From the NCBI RefSeq assembly GCF_907165195.1, contig NZ_OU015584.1, forward strand, positions 868,001 to 932,000: 64,000 nucleotides of DNA, written 5' to 3'. The notes under the pieces are model-generated. The model was not told the origin of the DNA. It did not search any database and worked only from the letters and a program-made list of their open reading frames with translations. Position 1 is the first letter of the stretch; each line of letters starts with the position of its first letter. The stretch is from Parvicella tangerina. GTDB taxonomy: Bacteria > Bacteroidota > Bacteroidia > Flavobacteriales_D > Parvicellaceae. Position numbers and translations under genes: made by a program. Shown one piece after another: positions 9,392 through 17,316 of this stretch.

Positions 9392-10449
9392 AGTTCTTTT
9401 TTGTAAATCGTCTGTGTTGGGAAGGCAAATTCAAGACCATTTTCGTTGAAGGTCTTTAAGATGTCTAGATGCATCTTTGTTTGCGTTTCTAGAATGTCAG
9501 CTTCTTTTTGGATGTAATAAATAAACGTAATACCTAATGAGAAGTCTCCAAATGTTGTAAACCCTTTAGGAGTTTCAGGCTCTATGATGTCAGCATTGCG
9601 TTCTGATATCTCATTAAGAAGAGTTAATGCTTTTTCAATGTCTTCTGGAGTCGCATCGTAAGTAAGTCCAAGACTTAGAACAACCTTTCTCGTTGGCTCA
9701 GAAGTAACATTGATCACTTCATTATCTACAAATACGGAGTTTGGCATGGTAAGCAGTCTGCCTTCCAACGTTCTAACCCGTGTGCTTCTTAGGCCAACTT
9801 CTTCAACAATTCCATCGTAACCATGGATCTGAATTCTGTCGTTGATTTTAAAAGGTTTATCCACAAAGATCATGATTCCTCCAAAAATATTCTTTACCGC
9901 ATCTTGTGCAGCCAATGCTAAAGCCAAACCACCAATACCTAGACCAGCGATCATTGCTCCAATATCAACATTCATGTTATCTAGAGCTAGAATTATACCT
10001 AGAATCCAAATGACTGCTTTTAGCCCTTTCTGTACAATTGGTAACAACTGGTCATCAAAAGAACTTTCAGACTTTTCTGTCATTGGAACTAAATATGCAC
10101 GAATTAAAGCATCCGCTGTCCTTGCTACCATCCAGGTAATATCAACGACCAGTAAGAATGTGAGAAATTTATTCATGAAGTCCCGAACAGCAGGATCTGG
10201 AATAGTCAAGTAACTCACCGCCCAAAACAATCCGGCTATAGTTATTGCCACTGCAATTGGCTCTTCGAGCATGTCGATCAAAATATCATCGAGCTGTGTC
10301 TTGGTCTTCTCCGTATATTTTTTTACGAATTTATTGGTTACCCATAATAGTAACTTGGCACCAATATAACATAATAAAACTGCTCCTAAAGCTATTGACC
10401 AATCGAGGATGCTATTGCTCCAAAAGTCCTTTTCTAAAAAATCCATCAT
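9388..10449 (-). CDS. MscS-family mechanosensitive ion channel
   Basis: A 353-residue inner-membrane channel that opens under membrane tension to release solutes in hypo-osmotic shock. About four or five membrane segments precede the pore helix: hydrophobic stretches near residues 15-37, 70-88, 95-110 and 140-160, then the Gly/Ala-rich TM3 AGLGIGGLALALAAQDAVKN. The beta domain follows (FVDKPFKINDRIQI, VEEVGLRSTRVRTLEGRLLTMPNS). It resembles the small YnaI/YbdG-like channels more than E. coli MscS in its extra N-terminal helices. A second ATG three bases in is equally possible. Confidence 0.93.
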   Translation of the reverse strand: MMDFLEKDFWSNSILDWSIALGAVLLCYIGAKLLLWVTNKFVKKYTEKTKTQLDDILIDMLEEPIAVAITIAGLFWAVSYLTIPDPAVRDFMNKFLTFLLVVDITWMVARTADALIRAYLVPMTEKSESSFDDQLLPIVQKGLKAVIWILGIILALDNMNVDIGAMIAGLGIGGLALALAAQDAVKNIFGGIMIFVDKPFKINDRIQIHGYDGIVEEVGLRSTRVRTLEGRLLTMPNSVFVDNEVINVTSEPTRKVVLSLGLTYDATPEDIEKALTLLNEISERNADIIEPETPKGFTTFGDFSLGITFIYYIQKEADILETQTKMHLDILKTFNENGLEFAFPTQTIYKKEL

Positions 10450-10485
10450 GATCTATTCGATTTCTTTAAATTCGGTTTCAAGTGG

Positions 10486-10493
10486 CAAAGATA
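10486..10493 (-). promoter_or_regulatory. -7 promoter element of mscS
   Basis: Read on the minus strand it is TATCTTTG, matching TAnnTTTG, about 35 bases upstream of the mscS start. The Crp-type palindrome at 10518-10533 is centred 32.5 bases upstream of it, so the same site could act on both divergent units. Confidence 0.45.
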
Positions 10494-10517
10494 GAATTAT
10501 CCCGTGTATTTTTGAAA

Positions 10518-10533
10518 TGTGATTTTAGTCACA
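10518..10533. promoter_or_regulatory. Crp/Fnr-type palindrome
   Basis: TGTGA-N6-TCACA is a perfect inverted repeat with the half-sites of the E. coli CRP consensus. It lies between mscS and the copper-type operon, and its core GTGATTTTAGTCA recurs with at most two changes at 30100-30112 and 33837-33849. The centre is 28.5 bases upstream of the -7 element at 10554. A Crp/Fnr-family protein should bind it; the RR-Crp fusion at 31687 is the only such protein in the window. Confidence 0.55.
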
Positions 10534-10553
10534 TATAAATTCGAATGGAATAT

Positions 10554-10561
10554 TATCTTTG
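10554..10561 (+). promoter_or_regulatory. -7 promoter element of the MbnP/MbnH-like operon
   Basis: TATCTTTG matches TAnnTTTG and predicts a transcript start near 10566. This makes the far-upstream GTG at 10519 an unlikely start for the first gene and leaves the GTGs at 10567 or 10588. Confidence 0.5.
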
Positions 10562-10566
10562 TAGTG

Positions 10567-10965
10567 GTGCAAAGACTGATTAGAATAGTGTTTTTATCGA
10601 TTGCCCTCATTTATATTGGGGGGATGTGCTATCAGGTAGGCTACTTCGCTTATTTTAAAGCAAATCAGGACGCAATAGCCGAAAAGTATTGCGTCAACAA
10701 GGCAAAACCTGAGATGCATTGTAACGGTCATTGTCACCTTCAAAAGGAATTGAAGAATACCCAGATATTTGCTGAAGATGATGAACGTAATGAGAGCAAT
10801 GAGCAGCTTCCACAACTCGAATTGAATTTTCTTGTAGCTATTTTCCCTGAAATACCAAGTTGGTCGGATAGCTTGTCTGCTCGATTTCTTGAACTAGCAT
10901 GGGGTCCTGAAGAAGATGTACAGCACGTTGATAACGGTAGTTATTGGCATCCGCCCAGAGTTTGA
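10567..10965 (+). CDS. Small membrane protein with Cys/Met/His motif
   Basis: About 132 residues from the GTG at 10567; a GTG at 10588 is also possible and there is no good ATG. One membrane segment (LSIALIYIGGMCYQVGYFAYF) is followed by an outward segment with Cys, Met and His spaced as YCVNKAKPEMHCNGHCHLQKEL, given here in parts: C at YCVN, then MHCNGHCH. The I-A-E-K-Y-C-V-N-K-x-K-P...CNGxC pattern belongs to a family often seen in Bacteroidota next to metal-transport genes. With an MbnP-like protein and di-heme enzymes downstream, I infer a copper or iron role. The C-terminal 60 residues show no recognisable motif. Confidence 0.65.
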   Translation: MQRLIRIVFLSIALIYIGGMCYQVGYFAYFKANQDAIAEKYCVNKAKPEMHCNGHCHLQKELKNTQIFAEDDERNESNEQLPQLELNFLVAIFPEIPSWSDSLSARFLELAWGPEEDVQHVDNGSYWHPPRV

Positions 10966-11002
10966 TGAGTAATTTTTTGATTATTCACAAACTTAAGTCA
11001 CA

Positions 11003-11935
11003 ATGAAAAAAATAATATTTGTTGTGCTGTTGTTGAACAGTATGAGTGGTTGGGCGTGTGACAATTGCAATGTCTATTTAGGGATTAATCCAAACGATTT
11101 CTATCACAACATAGGGCTGCGATTTCGAGCGCGTTTTCACGCTGGTTCATTTGATAATGCTGGAGTACTTATGCTGAAGCACGGAGGCGTTGAACCAATA
11201 CTCAGGAACAGTACAATTAAAGAAACATATCAACGATTAGAATTGACGGGTAAGTACTTTTGGAGTCCAAAGTTGAATACCCAGGTGATTCTACCGTATG
11301 TGCAGAATACGCAGGAAATTGACCAGTCTCTCGAATATTTTGTTCGAGGTGTTGGAGATGTTCTACTGATTCAAAACTATATGTTGTTTAATACGAAAGC
11401 GTATAGTGATAGCCTTGTGTTTAAACATCGACTGACCCTTGGGGTAGGAGTGAAAATTCCTACAGGAAGAACAGATATCGAAAGACCTAAAGGCACTCCT
11501 GGTATAGATCTGCAGCCTGGAACCGGAAGTTGGGATGGTTTGTTTTCTATGACGTACTCCGCAATGTATCGCAAACTTGGGGTAATGATTAATGGAAACT
11601 TCAAAGCGAACTCATCTAATAACGATGGTTTTCAGTATGGTCATACGATCAATGCCACGAGTAGTTTGTTTTATTTGTTCAGGCTGAATGAAAAAATGCA
11701 GTTGATGCCCAGTGTTGGTATTTATACAGAACATTTTGATCACGACTACTTTGATGGAGAGTTACAGGAAGATTCAGGAGGCAATCTTTGGATGGTTAAT
11801 AGCGGCATCAGTTGGTATGTTGGAAAGTTCAATGTGCGGTTTGATTACCAATTGGCTTTGACAAATAAACTGGTTAATAAGCAACAAATCCCCACAAAAA
11901 CACGTTATAATGTTGGGGTGTATTACAACTTTTAA
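11003..11935 (+). CDS. Outer-membrane beta-barrel protein, transporter-like
   Basis: 310 residues with a signal peptide ending at about GWA and a CDNC motif right at the mature N-terminus. The rest alternates in the way of a beta-barrel (for example LTLGVGVKIPTGRTD, QLMPSVGIYTEHF, YNVGVYYNF) and ends in a C-terminal Phe, the outer-membrane insertion signal. It resembles barrels annotated as transporter or MetA-pathway porin-like in Bacteroidota. It lies 37 bases after the small Cys/His protein and 11 bases before the MbnP-like gene, so probably in one operon. Substrate unknown; metal-related is inferred from the neighbours. Confidence 0.7.
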   Translation: MKKIIFVVLLLNSMSGWACDNCNVYLGINPNDFYHNIGLRFRARFHAGSFDNAGVLMLKHGGVEPILRNSTIKETYQRLELTGKYFWSPKLNTQVILPYVQNTQEIDQSLEYFVRGVGDVLLIQNYMLFNTKAYSDSLVFKHRLTLGVGVKIPTGRTDIERPKGTPGIDLQPGTGSWDGLFSMTYSAMYRKLGVMINGNFKANSSNNDGFQYGHTINATSSLFYLFRLNEKMQLMPSVGIYTEHFDHDYFDGELQEDSGGNLWMVNSGISWYVGKFNVRFDYQLALTNKLVNKQQIPTKTRYNVGVYYNF

Positions 11936-11946
11936 AAAAGACTAAA

Positions 11947-12768
11947 ATGAAAACAATAAATATAAAAAATATCGTCTTGCTGAGCAGTGCGGTATTACTC
12001 GTTGGTACATCTTGTAAGAAAGGATGTACTGATCCAAATGCGCTAAATTACGATGACAGCGCGAAAAAAATGGATAACTCATGTGAGTATGAAGAGGAAT
12101 CAGAAGAGTCTGATATAAACCTTAAGTTTTATCACGAATTGGATGGACAGTCCTTTGCATTTAATCAGAATTTTACAGATGATTTTGGCAACATGTGCAC
12201 CTTTACAAGAGCTGAGATGTATATTTCTAACCCTGTTTATTGGGATGATCAAGGTGGTGAGATTGCTTCTCCTGCGGAGTATATTCTGATCTCGCCAGAT
12301 GAAACAACTTATCCGCTAGGCACACTTCCTCAAGATACGCATGTGCATACCATGGACCTGACAATTGGCGTGGACTCAGTTGCGAATGCAGGAGATCCTG
12401 CGGGATACAGTGCGGATCATGCATTAGCTTATCAAACTCCATCAATGCATTGGAACTGGAATAGCGGTTATATCTTTATGGCTATTGAAGGACATGTTGA
12501 CACTAGTGGAAACGGACTTTATGAGGCGGGTGAAGATTTTATCATGCATGTTGGTATGAACTCGATGAGAAGAGAGGTGGTTGGCTTGATGGCACATTTC
12601 AATACGGTTGAGGGGCAAACACACAATATTGAGCTTGACATCAATTGGGCTGAATTAGTTGCTGGAATTAACCTAAAAACTGACAACTCATCTCACACCA
12701 TGGATAATATGTCTTTGGCAGCGGCAGTGGCAAACAATGCTCCGAATGCCATTACCATTCATCCGTAA
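11947..12768 (+). CDS. MbnP-like lipoprotein
   Basis: A 273-residue lipoprotein with lipobox VGTSC. A short Cys-bounded module (GCTDPNALNYDDSAK...C), common in secreted Bacteroidota proteins, lies at residues about 28-48. The body matches the MbnP family: an N-terminal LKFYHELDGQSF strand and the signature MHWNWNSGYIFMAIEG near residue 170. In characterised MbnP proteins a tryptophan is oxidised to kynurenine by the partner di-heme enzyme MbnH, creating a copper site. Two MbnH/MauG-type genes follow directly (9 bases), which supports the assignment. Whether the same modification happens here is inference. Confidence 0.8.
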   Translation: MKTINIKNIVLLSSAVLLVGTSCKKGCTDPNALNYDDSAKKMDNSCEYEEESEESDINLKFYHELDGQSFAFNQNFTDDFGNMCTFTRAEMYISNPVYWDDQGGEIASPAEYILISPDETTYPLGTLPQDTHVHTMDLTIGVDSVANAGDPAGYSADHALAYQTPSMHWNWNSGYIFMAIEGHVDTSGNGLYEAGEDFIMHVGMNSMRREVVGLMAHFNTVEGQTHNIELDINWAELVAGINLKTDNSSHTMDNMSLAAAVANNAPNAITIHP

Positions 12769-12777
12769 ATTGATGTT

Positions 12778-13776
12778 ATGAAATTAGCCATAACAATAGC
12801 AGTGGGATTTGTTATGCTTGTTTTGTCGTCTTGCACGCAAGATGTTGTATTGGACGATGGGGGGTATGTTTTAGACCTGCCCCCTCATTTTCCAAAAATG
12901 AACATTCCAGCAGATAATCCATTAACACTTGAGAAAATAGCGTTCGGTAAGAAACTGTTTGAGGAGAAAAAGTTATCCAGTGATAACACGCTCGCTTGTA
13001 TTTCTTGCCATGATCCAAAACATGCTTTTAGTGATACCGTGTCTTTCAGCATTGGAGTTGATGGTCAGGTAGGAGAAAGAAACTCTACTCCTATATTCAA
13101 TATCGGTTATCATCCCGCTTTTTTTAGGGATGGGGGAGCATTGACACTTGAGATGCAGGTTGTAGCACCAATTGAGAATCCGCTTGAAATGAATGCGAAT
13201 ATTGCTGAAATCTGTCAAAAACTTGATGCAGATCCTGAGTATCATCAATTAGCAAATGATGTTTTTGGAACTGACTTTACACCTAATGTGTTGAGTAAAA
13301 GTTTAGCGTCATACCTCAGGACATTGATATCAGGGAACTCAAGATACGATCAATATCTATTGGGAGACAAAAGTGCGCTGACGGATCTCGAAAAAGAAGG
13401 TTTTGAAGTTTATGATGGAAAAGGGGGATGTTTTAAATGTCACGATGGGTTCGACTTCACGGATTATACCTATCAAAATATCGGACTTTATGAAGAATAT
13501 CAAGACCCAGGTAGAATGAAATTAACGGCAGACTCAGCTGATATGGGCTTGTTCATGGTACCTTCGTTAAGAAACCTTAGTTATACCGCTCCATATATGC
13601 ACGATGGAAGTCTTGAAACCTTGGAAGAAGTGATTGAGCTGTATGATGAAGGAGGAAAAGGACATTGGAATCAGGATTTTAGAATCTTTCCACTAGAGTT
13701 AACGGATCATGAAAAGACCGCTTTAAAAGCTTTTCTATTAACTTTGAATGACGAAGAATTTATCAATAACCATTAA
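12778..13776 (+). CDS. MauG/MbnH-type di-heme peroxidase, first copy
   Basis: A 332-residue lipoprotein (lipobox VLSSC) of the cytochrome c peroxidase/MauG superfamily, anchored facing the periplasm. It has two c-type haem motifs, CISCH at residues 74-78 and CFKCH near residue 220. The family segments GKKLFEEKKLSSDNTLACISCH, RNSTPIFNIGY, FFRDGG and APYMHDGSLETLEEV are present. Next to an MbnP-like gene it is more likely an MbnH-type enzyme acting on a protein tryptophan than a peroxide scavenger. Its stop is followed after 2 bases by the start of a diverged second copy. Confidence 0.88.
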   Translation: MKLAITIAVGFVMLVLSSCTQDVVLDDGGYVLDLPPHFPKMNIPADNPLTLEKIAFGKKLFEEKKLSSDNTLACISCHDPKHAFSDTVSFSIGVDGQVGERNSTPIFNIGYHPAFFRDGGALTLEMQVVAPIENPLEMNANIAEICQKLDADPEYHQLANDVFGTDFTPNVLSKSLASYLRTLISGNSRYDQYLLGDKSALTDLEKEGFEVYDGKGGCFKCHDGFDFTDYTYQNIGLYEEYQDPGRMKLTADSADMGLFMVPSLRNLSYTAPYMHDGSLETLEEVIELYDEGGKGHWNQDFRIFPLELTDHEKTALKAFLLTLNDEEFINNH

Positions 13777-13778
13777 AC

Positions 13779-14828
13779 TTGAAGTTTTTAATTCCAATAA
13801 TAGTCTTTGGCCTGGTGATAACAGGATGTCGGAAATCGCAAGAGCTTCCGCAGCCTGTTTATGCGCCAATACCGTATGAAGTTGATCTTCCAAGTCATTT
13901 CCCTGAGATGGAACAGCCTGCCGATAATCCAATGACTGTTCAGGGGGTTTATTTAGGAAGACATTTGTTTTGGGATGATCGATTGAGCGGTGATAATACA
14001 ATGGCTTGTGCAGATTGTCATTTGCCGCAATATGCGTTTAGCGATAATAACGCTACGAGTGTGGGTATTGACGGTGTTTTTGGTACAAGAAATTCAATGG
14101 TATTGCAAAACCTCGCTTGGTCAAATGATTTCTTTTGGGATGGAAGAGCCGTAACACTTGAGGAACAGGTGTTGATGCCAGTTGAAGACCCTATAGAAAT
14201 GCACGAGTCCTGGAGTCATTTTATGAATGAAATTCGGGACGATGAGACGTATAAAACTCTTTTTTTTGAAGCTTTTGGTGTGGTCGCATTTGATTCTACT
14301 CATGCCGCAAAGGCGCTTGCACAATTCCTGAGATCAATGGTCTCTTGTAATTCGAAGTACGACAAGATTTTAGAAGGAACAGCCACCTTTACTATTCAGG
14401 AACAAGCTGGTTTTGATTCATTTAATGCGCTTTCTGGGGGAGATTGTTTTCACTGCCATGGAGGATCTTTAACAACTGATTTTAGCTATAAGAATAATGG
14501 CTTAGATGCCGTTCCGCTAGATTCTGGAAGAGGTCGCGTAACCGGTGATCCTGCTGATTATTTTACATTTAAAGTTCCTCCTTTAAGAAACCTGGAGTAT
14601 TCTGCTCCCTATATGCATGATGGCCGTTTTGCCACGATTGATGAGGTGATTAATCATTATTCTGTTGGGCTCGAACATACGTCCCCAAATATTAGCCCCT
14701 TAATGGAATTCTCAGCACAAGGTGGAGTGCAGCTAGATCCTCAAGAAAGAGCTGAATTGAAGGCTTTTTTGATGACTTTTTCTGATCCTGACTTCATCAA
14801 TAATCCAGATTTTAGAAACCCCTGGTAG
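13779..14828 (+). CDS. MauG/MbnH-type di-heme peroxidase, second copy
   Basis: A 349-residue paralogue of the preceding gene. It starts with TTG at 13779: this is the only start that gives a complete lipoprotein signal (KFLIPIIVFGLVITGC), and an in-frame ATG appears only later. Haem motifs are CADCH at residues 77-81 and CFHCH near 225. The segment APYMHDGRFATIDEV is kept. The copies are clearly diverged rather than a recent duplication, so they may modify different residues or act in sequence. It closes the five-gene operon. Confidence 0.87.
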   Translation: MKFLIPIIVFGLVITGCRKSQELPQPVYAPIPYEVDLPSHFPEMEQPADNPMTVQGVYLGRHLFWDDRLSGDNTMACADCHLPQYAFSDNNATSVGIDGVFGTRNSMVLQNLAWSNDFFWDGRAVTLEEQVLMPVEDPIEMHESWSHFMNEIRDDETYKTLFFEAFGVVAFDSTHAAKALAQFLRSMVSCNSKYDKILEGTATFTIQEQAGFDSFNALSGGDCFHCHGGSLTTDFSYKNNGLDAVPLDSGRGRVTGDPADYFTFKVPPLRNLEYSAPYMHDGRFATIDEVINHYSVGLEHTSPNISPLMEFSAQGGVQLDPQERAELKAFLMTFSDPDFINNPDFRNPW

Positions 14829-14880
14829 TTGTTTTATTTTCGTTCTGATGAACAAAAATGTCTTTTTGGTTGTTATATTG

Positions 14881-14893
14881 ATAGTAATACTAT
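14881..14893. promoter_or_regulatory. Probable operator of the TetR regulator
   Basis: ATAGTA-A-TACTAT is a perfect 13-base palindrome directly abutting the TATATTTG promoter element, where bound protein would block RNA polymerase. It lies 26 bases before the start of the TetR-type gene, so autorepression is the simplest reading. Confidence 0.55.
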
Positions 14894-14901
14894 TATATTT
14901 G
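14894..14901 (+). promoter_or_regulatory. -7 promoter element of the tetR-efflux operon
   Basis: TATATTTG is a full match to TAnnTTTG. It predicts a start near 14906, so the in-frame start at 14829 upstream can be dismissed in favour of the ATG at 14919. Confidence 0.55.
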
Positions 14902-14918
14902 TAAGCAAAACAAGCAAA

Positions 14919-15596
14919 ATGAATATTAAGACTAATATAACTCTTTCAGTATGTTCATCCACTTTTAAGAAAGATCCTGTTTCAAGTGAGTTGGGGAAAC
15001 GTATTTTAAGAGGTGCTATTGATCTGATCGATGAAGTAGGATTGGAGGCTTTTACCTTTAGAAAGTTGGCATTGAAGGTGTCTTCAACAGAAGCTTCTGT
15101 CTATCGATACTTTGAAAGTAAATACCACTTAATGGGATATTTAGTTTCTTGGTACTGGTCCTGGATGCAGTATAGGTTGACATTGAAGTTAGCTAATATT
15201 GAGGATCCCATGGATAAACTGAGCAGAACGATAACGATGCTTACAGAAAAAATTGAGGAGGATTCTGATTTTCTCTTTATTAACGAAGTAAAGCTCTCAA
15301 AGATCGTAGTTGCAGAATCCTCAAAGCTGATTTTACATAAGAATGTAGATGAGTCGAATGAACAAGGCTTTTTTGTGGACTATAAGAAGTTCGTACAGAT
15401 TGTTTCAGACATTGTCTTAGAATATAATCCATCGTACAAATACCCTCACATGTTGACATCAACGATTATTGAAGGAGTCCATTTTCAGTATTTCTTTACC
15501 GAACACTTGCCGAAGCTAACGGATGTCATAGAAGGAGAAAATTCCATCGAGACATTTTACAAAGAAATGCTTTTTAACCTGATTCAAAAGAAATAA
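14919..15596 (+). CDS. TetR/AcrR-family transcriptional regulator
   Basis: 225 residues from the ATG at 14919. The N-terminal helix-turn-helix shows RGAIDLIDEVGLEAFTFRKLALKVSSTEASVYRYFESKYHL in pattern: AIDLI..VG...FT...LA.KV..TE.S.YRYF..K, a clear TetR motif at about residues 30-75. The C-terminal ligand domain is not assignable to a subgroup. It is followed after 6 bases by the ABC-type exporter gene, so it is probably the local repressor of the exporter operon, acting at the palindrome 14881-14893. Confidence 0.88.
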   Translation: MNIKTNITLSVCSSTFKKDPVSSELGKRILRGAIDLIDEVGLEAFTFRKLALKVSSTEASVYRYFESKYHLMGYLVSWYWSWMQYRLTLKLANIEDPMDKLSRTITMLTEKIEEDSDFLFINEVKLSKIVVAESSKLILHKNVDESNEQGFFVDYKKFVQIVSDIVLEYNPSYKYPHMLTSTIIEGVHFQYFFTEHLPKLTDVIEGENSIETFYKEMLFNLIQKK

Positions 15597-15602
15597 AATA
15601 GT

Positions 15603-17315
15603 ATGAGTTCTATTTCAAATAAACGCCCCATGGAAAGGTTTTGGAAATTGCTGAAACCAGACCGAAAAGAGATCATTAATGTCTATGTCTATGCCTTGTT
15701 TAATGGTCTTGTGTACTTAACATTACCCTTGGGAATTCAAGCAATTATTAACTTGATTCAGGTTGGTTCAATCAATACTTCTTGGATTGTTTTGGTAAGT
15801 ATTGTGATTTTGGGAGTAGCTGTGAACGGTCTCCTACAAATCTATCAGTTAAAGATTACAGAAAACCTTCAGCAAAAAATATTTGCTCGAGCAGCATTTG
15901 AGTTTGCCTATCGAATTCCCAGGTTGAAATTGGAACGCATCTATCACAAGTATGCCCCTGAGTTGATGAACCGTTTCTTTGATATTCTATCCGTTCAAAA
16001 GGGACTTTCAAAAATATTAATTGACTTTTCTACGGCTTCCGTTCAAATCATTATTAGTTTGATCTTGCTATCACTCTATCACCCTTTCTTTGTGGTATTC
16101 AGTTTTTTACTGATCATTTTTCTTGTTCTTGTATTCAAATGGACGGGTAAAAGAGGTCTGAAAACAAGTTTAAAAGAGTCTGAATTTAAATATAAGATTG
16201 CCTATTGGTTGCAAGAAGTGGCAAGAGCTAATGTGACCTTTAAGTTAGCTGGGAATAGCAAATTACCCTTAGATAAAACAGATAGAAATGTAGAAGGTTA
16301 TCTTGCTTCCAGAGAAAAGCATTTTAAGGTTTTGCTTACTCAGTATTCTCTCATGGTCGTTTTCAAAGTGTTGGTTGCAACAGGATTATTGGTGATTGGA
16401 GGGATTTTAGTGGTAGAACGACAAATGAATATCGGTCAATTTGTTGCTGCCGAGATCATTGTTCTTTTAATTATGGGTGCGGTTGAGAAATTGATCTTTA
16501 CCATTGAGGTGATCTATGATGTGTTGACCTCTCTTGAAAAAATCGGACAGGTTACTGATCTTGAACTTGAGGTAGATGAACGCAAATTAGCTTCTCATGA
16601 TCAACTGGATCACGGAGTTTCCATTGATTTTGAAAAGGTAGACTTTAACTTTCCGGGTGAGGCAAAATTAGTGCTTCAAAACATCAATTTTAATATCGAA
16701 AAAGGTGAGCGGGTACTTGTTCACTCTGATAATGATCAATCGGCAAGGGCGTTGCTCTATTTGACAGCAGCCATGTTTCAAGCTTCAAAAGGCGTGATCA
16801 TGTTCAACGGGTTAATCAGTTCAAATATTGATCTTTCACTACTACGGAGTAGAACAGGAGATACGTTGCGAAAGGACATGTTGTTTCATGGTACAGTGCT
16901 AGAGAACATAACGATGAACAGACCTCAGGTAAGTGATGCTGAAGTGTTAGAATTAGCAGAGCGAATTTCGTTGACTTCTGAGTTAAAGTATTTTGAGAAA
17001 GGGTTTGATACAGTAATCAATCCTGATTCGATGAGCTATAGTAAGGAGTTTGTTCAAAAGATCATTTTGGCAAGAGCCATTGTCGGTAGACCAAAATTGT
17101 TGGTCCTGAAAGATCAGTTTTTAAAGTTAGACCGTAAGTGTAGAGAAGCGATGATGGAAATGATATTTAATGAGTTAACAGAAACTACCGTTGTGGTAGC
17201 ATCATCAAATACCGAACTGATCAACTATGTAGATAAGATCATCGTGCTAAAAGGTGCAGAAGTGGATATTGTGGGCGGTCCTAAAGAAGTTATTAATCAT
17301 ATTAATAAGGGATAA
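15603..17315 (+). CDS. ABC exporter-like protein with degenerate ATPase domain
   Basis: 570 residues built like a half-size exporter: six membrane segments in residues about 28-300 and a nucleotide-binding-type domain at about 338-570. The fold is recognisable (DFEKVDFNFPGEAKLVLQNI, LFHGTVLENITMNRPQVSDAE, ILARAIVGRPKLLVL). Every ATPase motif is replaced. Walker A is VHSDNDQSARAL (371-384) with no GKS/T. The Q-loop Gln is Arg/Lys near 423. The LSGGQ signature is MSYSKEF (477-483). Walker B DEP is KDQ (503-505). The H-loop His is Ser/Asn near 534. The reading frame is intact and the operon partners are HlyD and TolC-like, so it is maintained. Function unknown; ATP hydrolysis is unlikely. Confidence 0.85.
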   Translation: MSSISNKRPMERFWKLLKPDRKEIINVYVYALFNGLVYLTLPLGIQAIINLIQVGSINTSWIVLVSIVILGVAVNGLLQIYQLKITENLQQKIFARAAFEFAYRIPRLKLERIYHKYAPELMNRFFDILSVQKGLSKILIDFSTASVQIIISLILLSLYHPFFVVFSFLLIIFLVLVFKWTGKRGLKTSLKESEFKYKIAYWLQEVARANVTFKLAGNSKLPLDKTDRNVEGYLASREKHFKVLLTQYSLMVVFKVLVATGLLVIGGILVVERQMNIGQFVAAEIIVLLIMGAVEKLIFTIEVIYDVLTSLEKIGQVTDLELEVDERKLASHDQLDHGVSIDFEKVDFNFPGEAKLVLQNINFNIEKGERVLVHSDNDQSARALLYLTAAMFQASKGVIMFNGLISSNIDLSLLRSRTGDTLRKDMLFHGTVLENITMNRPQVSDAEVLELAERISLTSELKYFEKGFDTVINPDSMSYSKEFVQKIILARAIVGRPKLLVLKDQFLKLDRKCREAMMEMIFNELTETTVVVASSNTELINYVDKIIVLKGAEVDIVGGPKEVINHINKG

Positions 17316-17316
17316 A

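Noticed and set aside
10519-10566. GTG at 10519 as start of the small Cys/His protein
   Set aside because: It lies inside the Crp-type palindrome and upstream of the predicted transcript start.
12778-14828. Single di-heme gene broken by a frameshift
   Set aside because: Both reading frames have their own lipoprotein signal, two haem motifs and a full-length domain; they are two genes.
15603-17315. Pseudogene of an ABC transporter
   Set aside because: No stop or frameshift, normal length, tight coupling to partner genes; loss is restricted to catalytic motifs.
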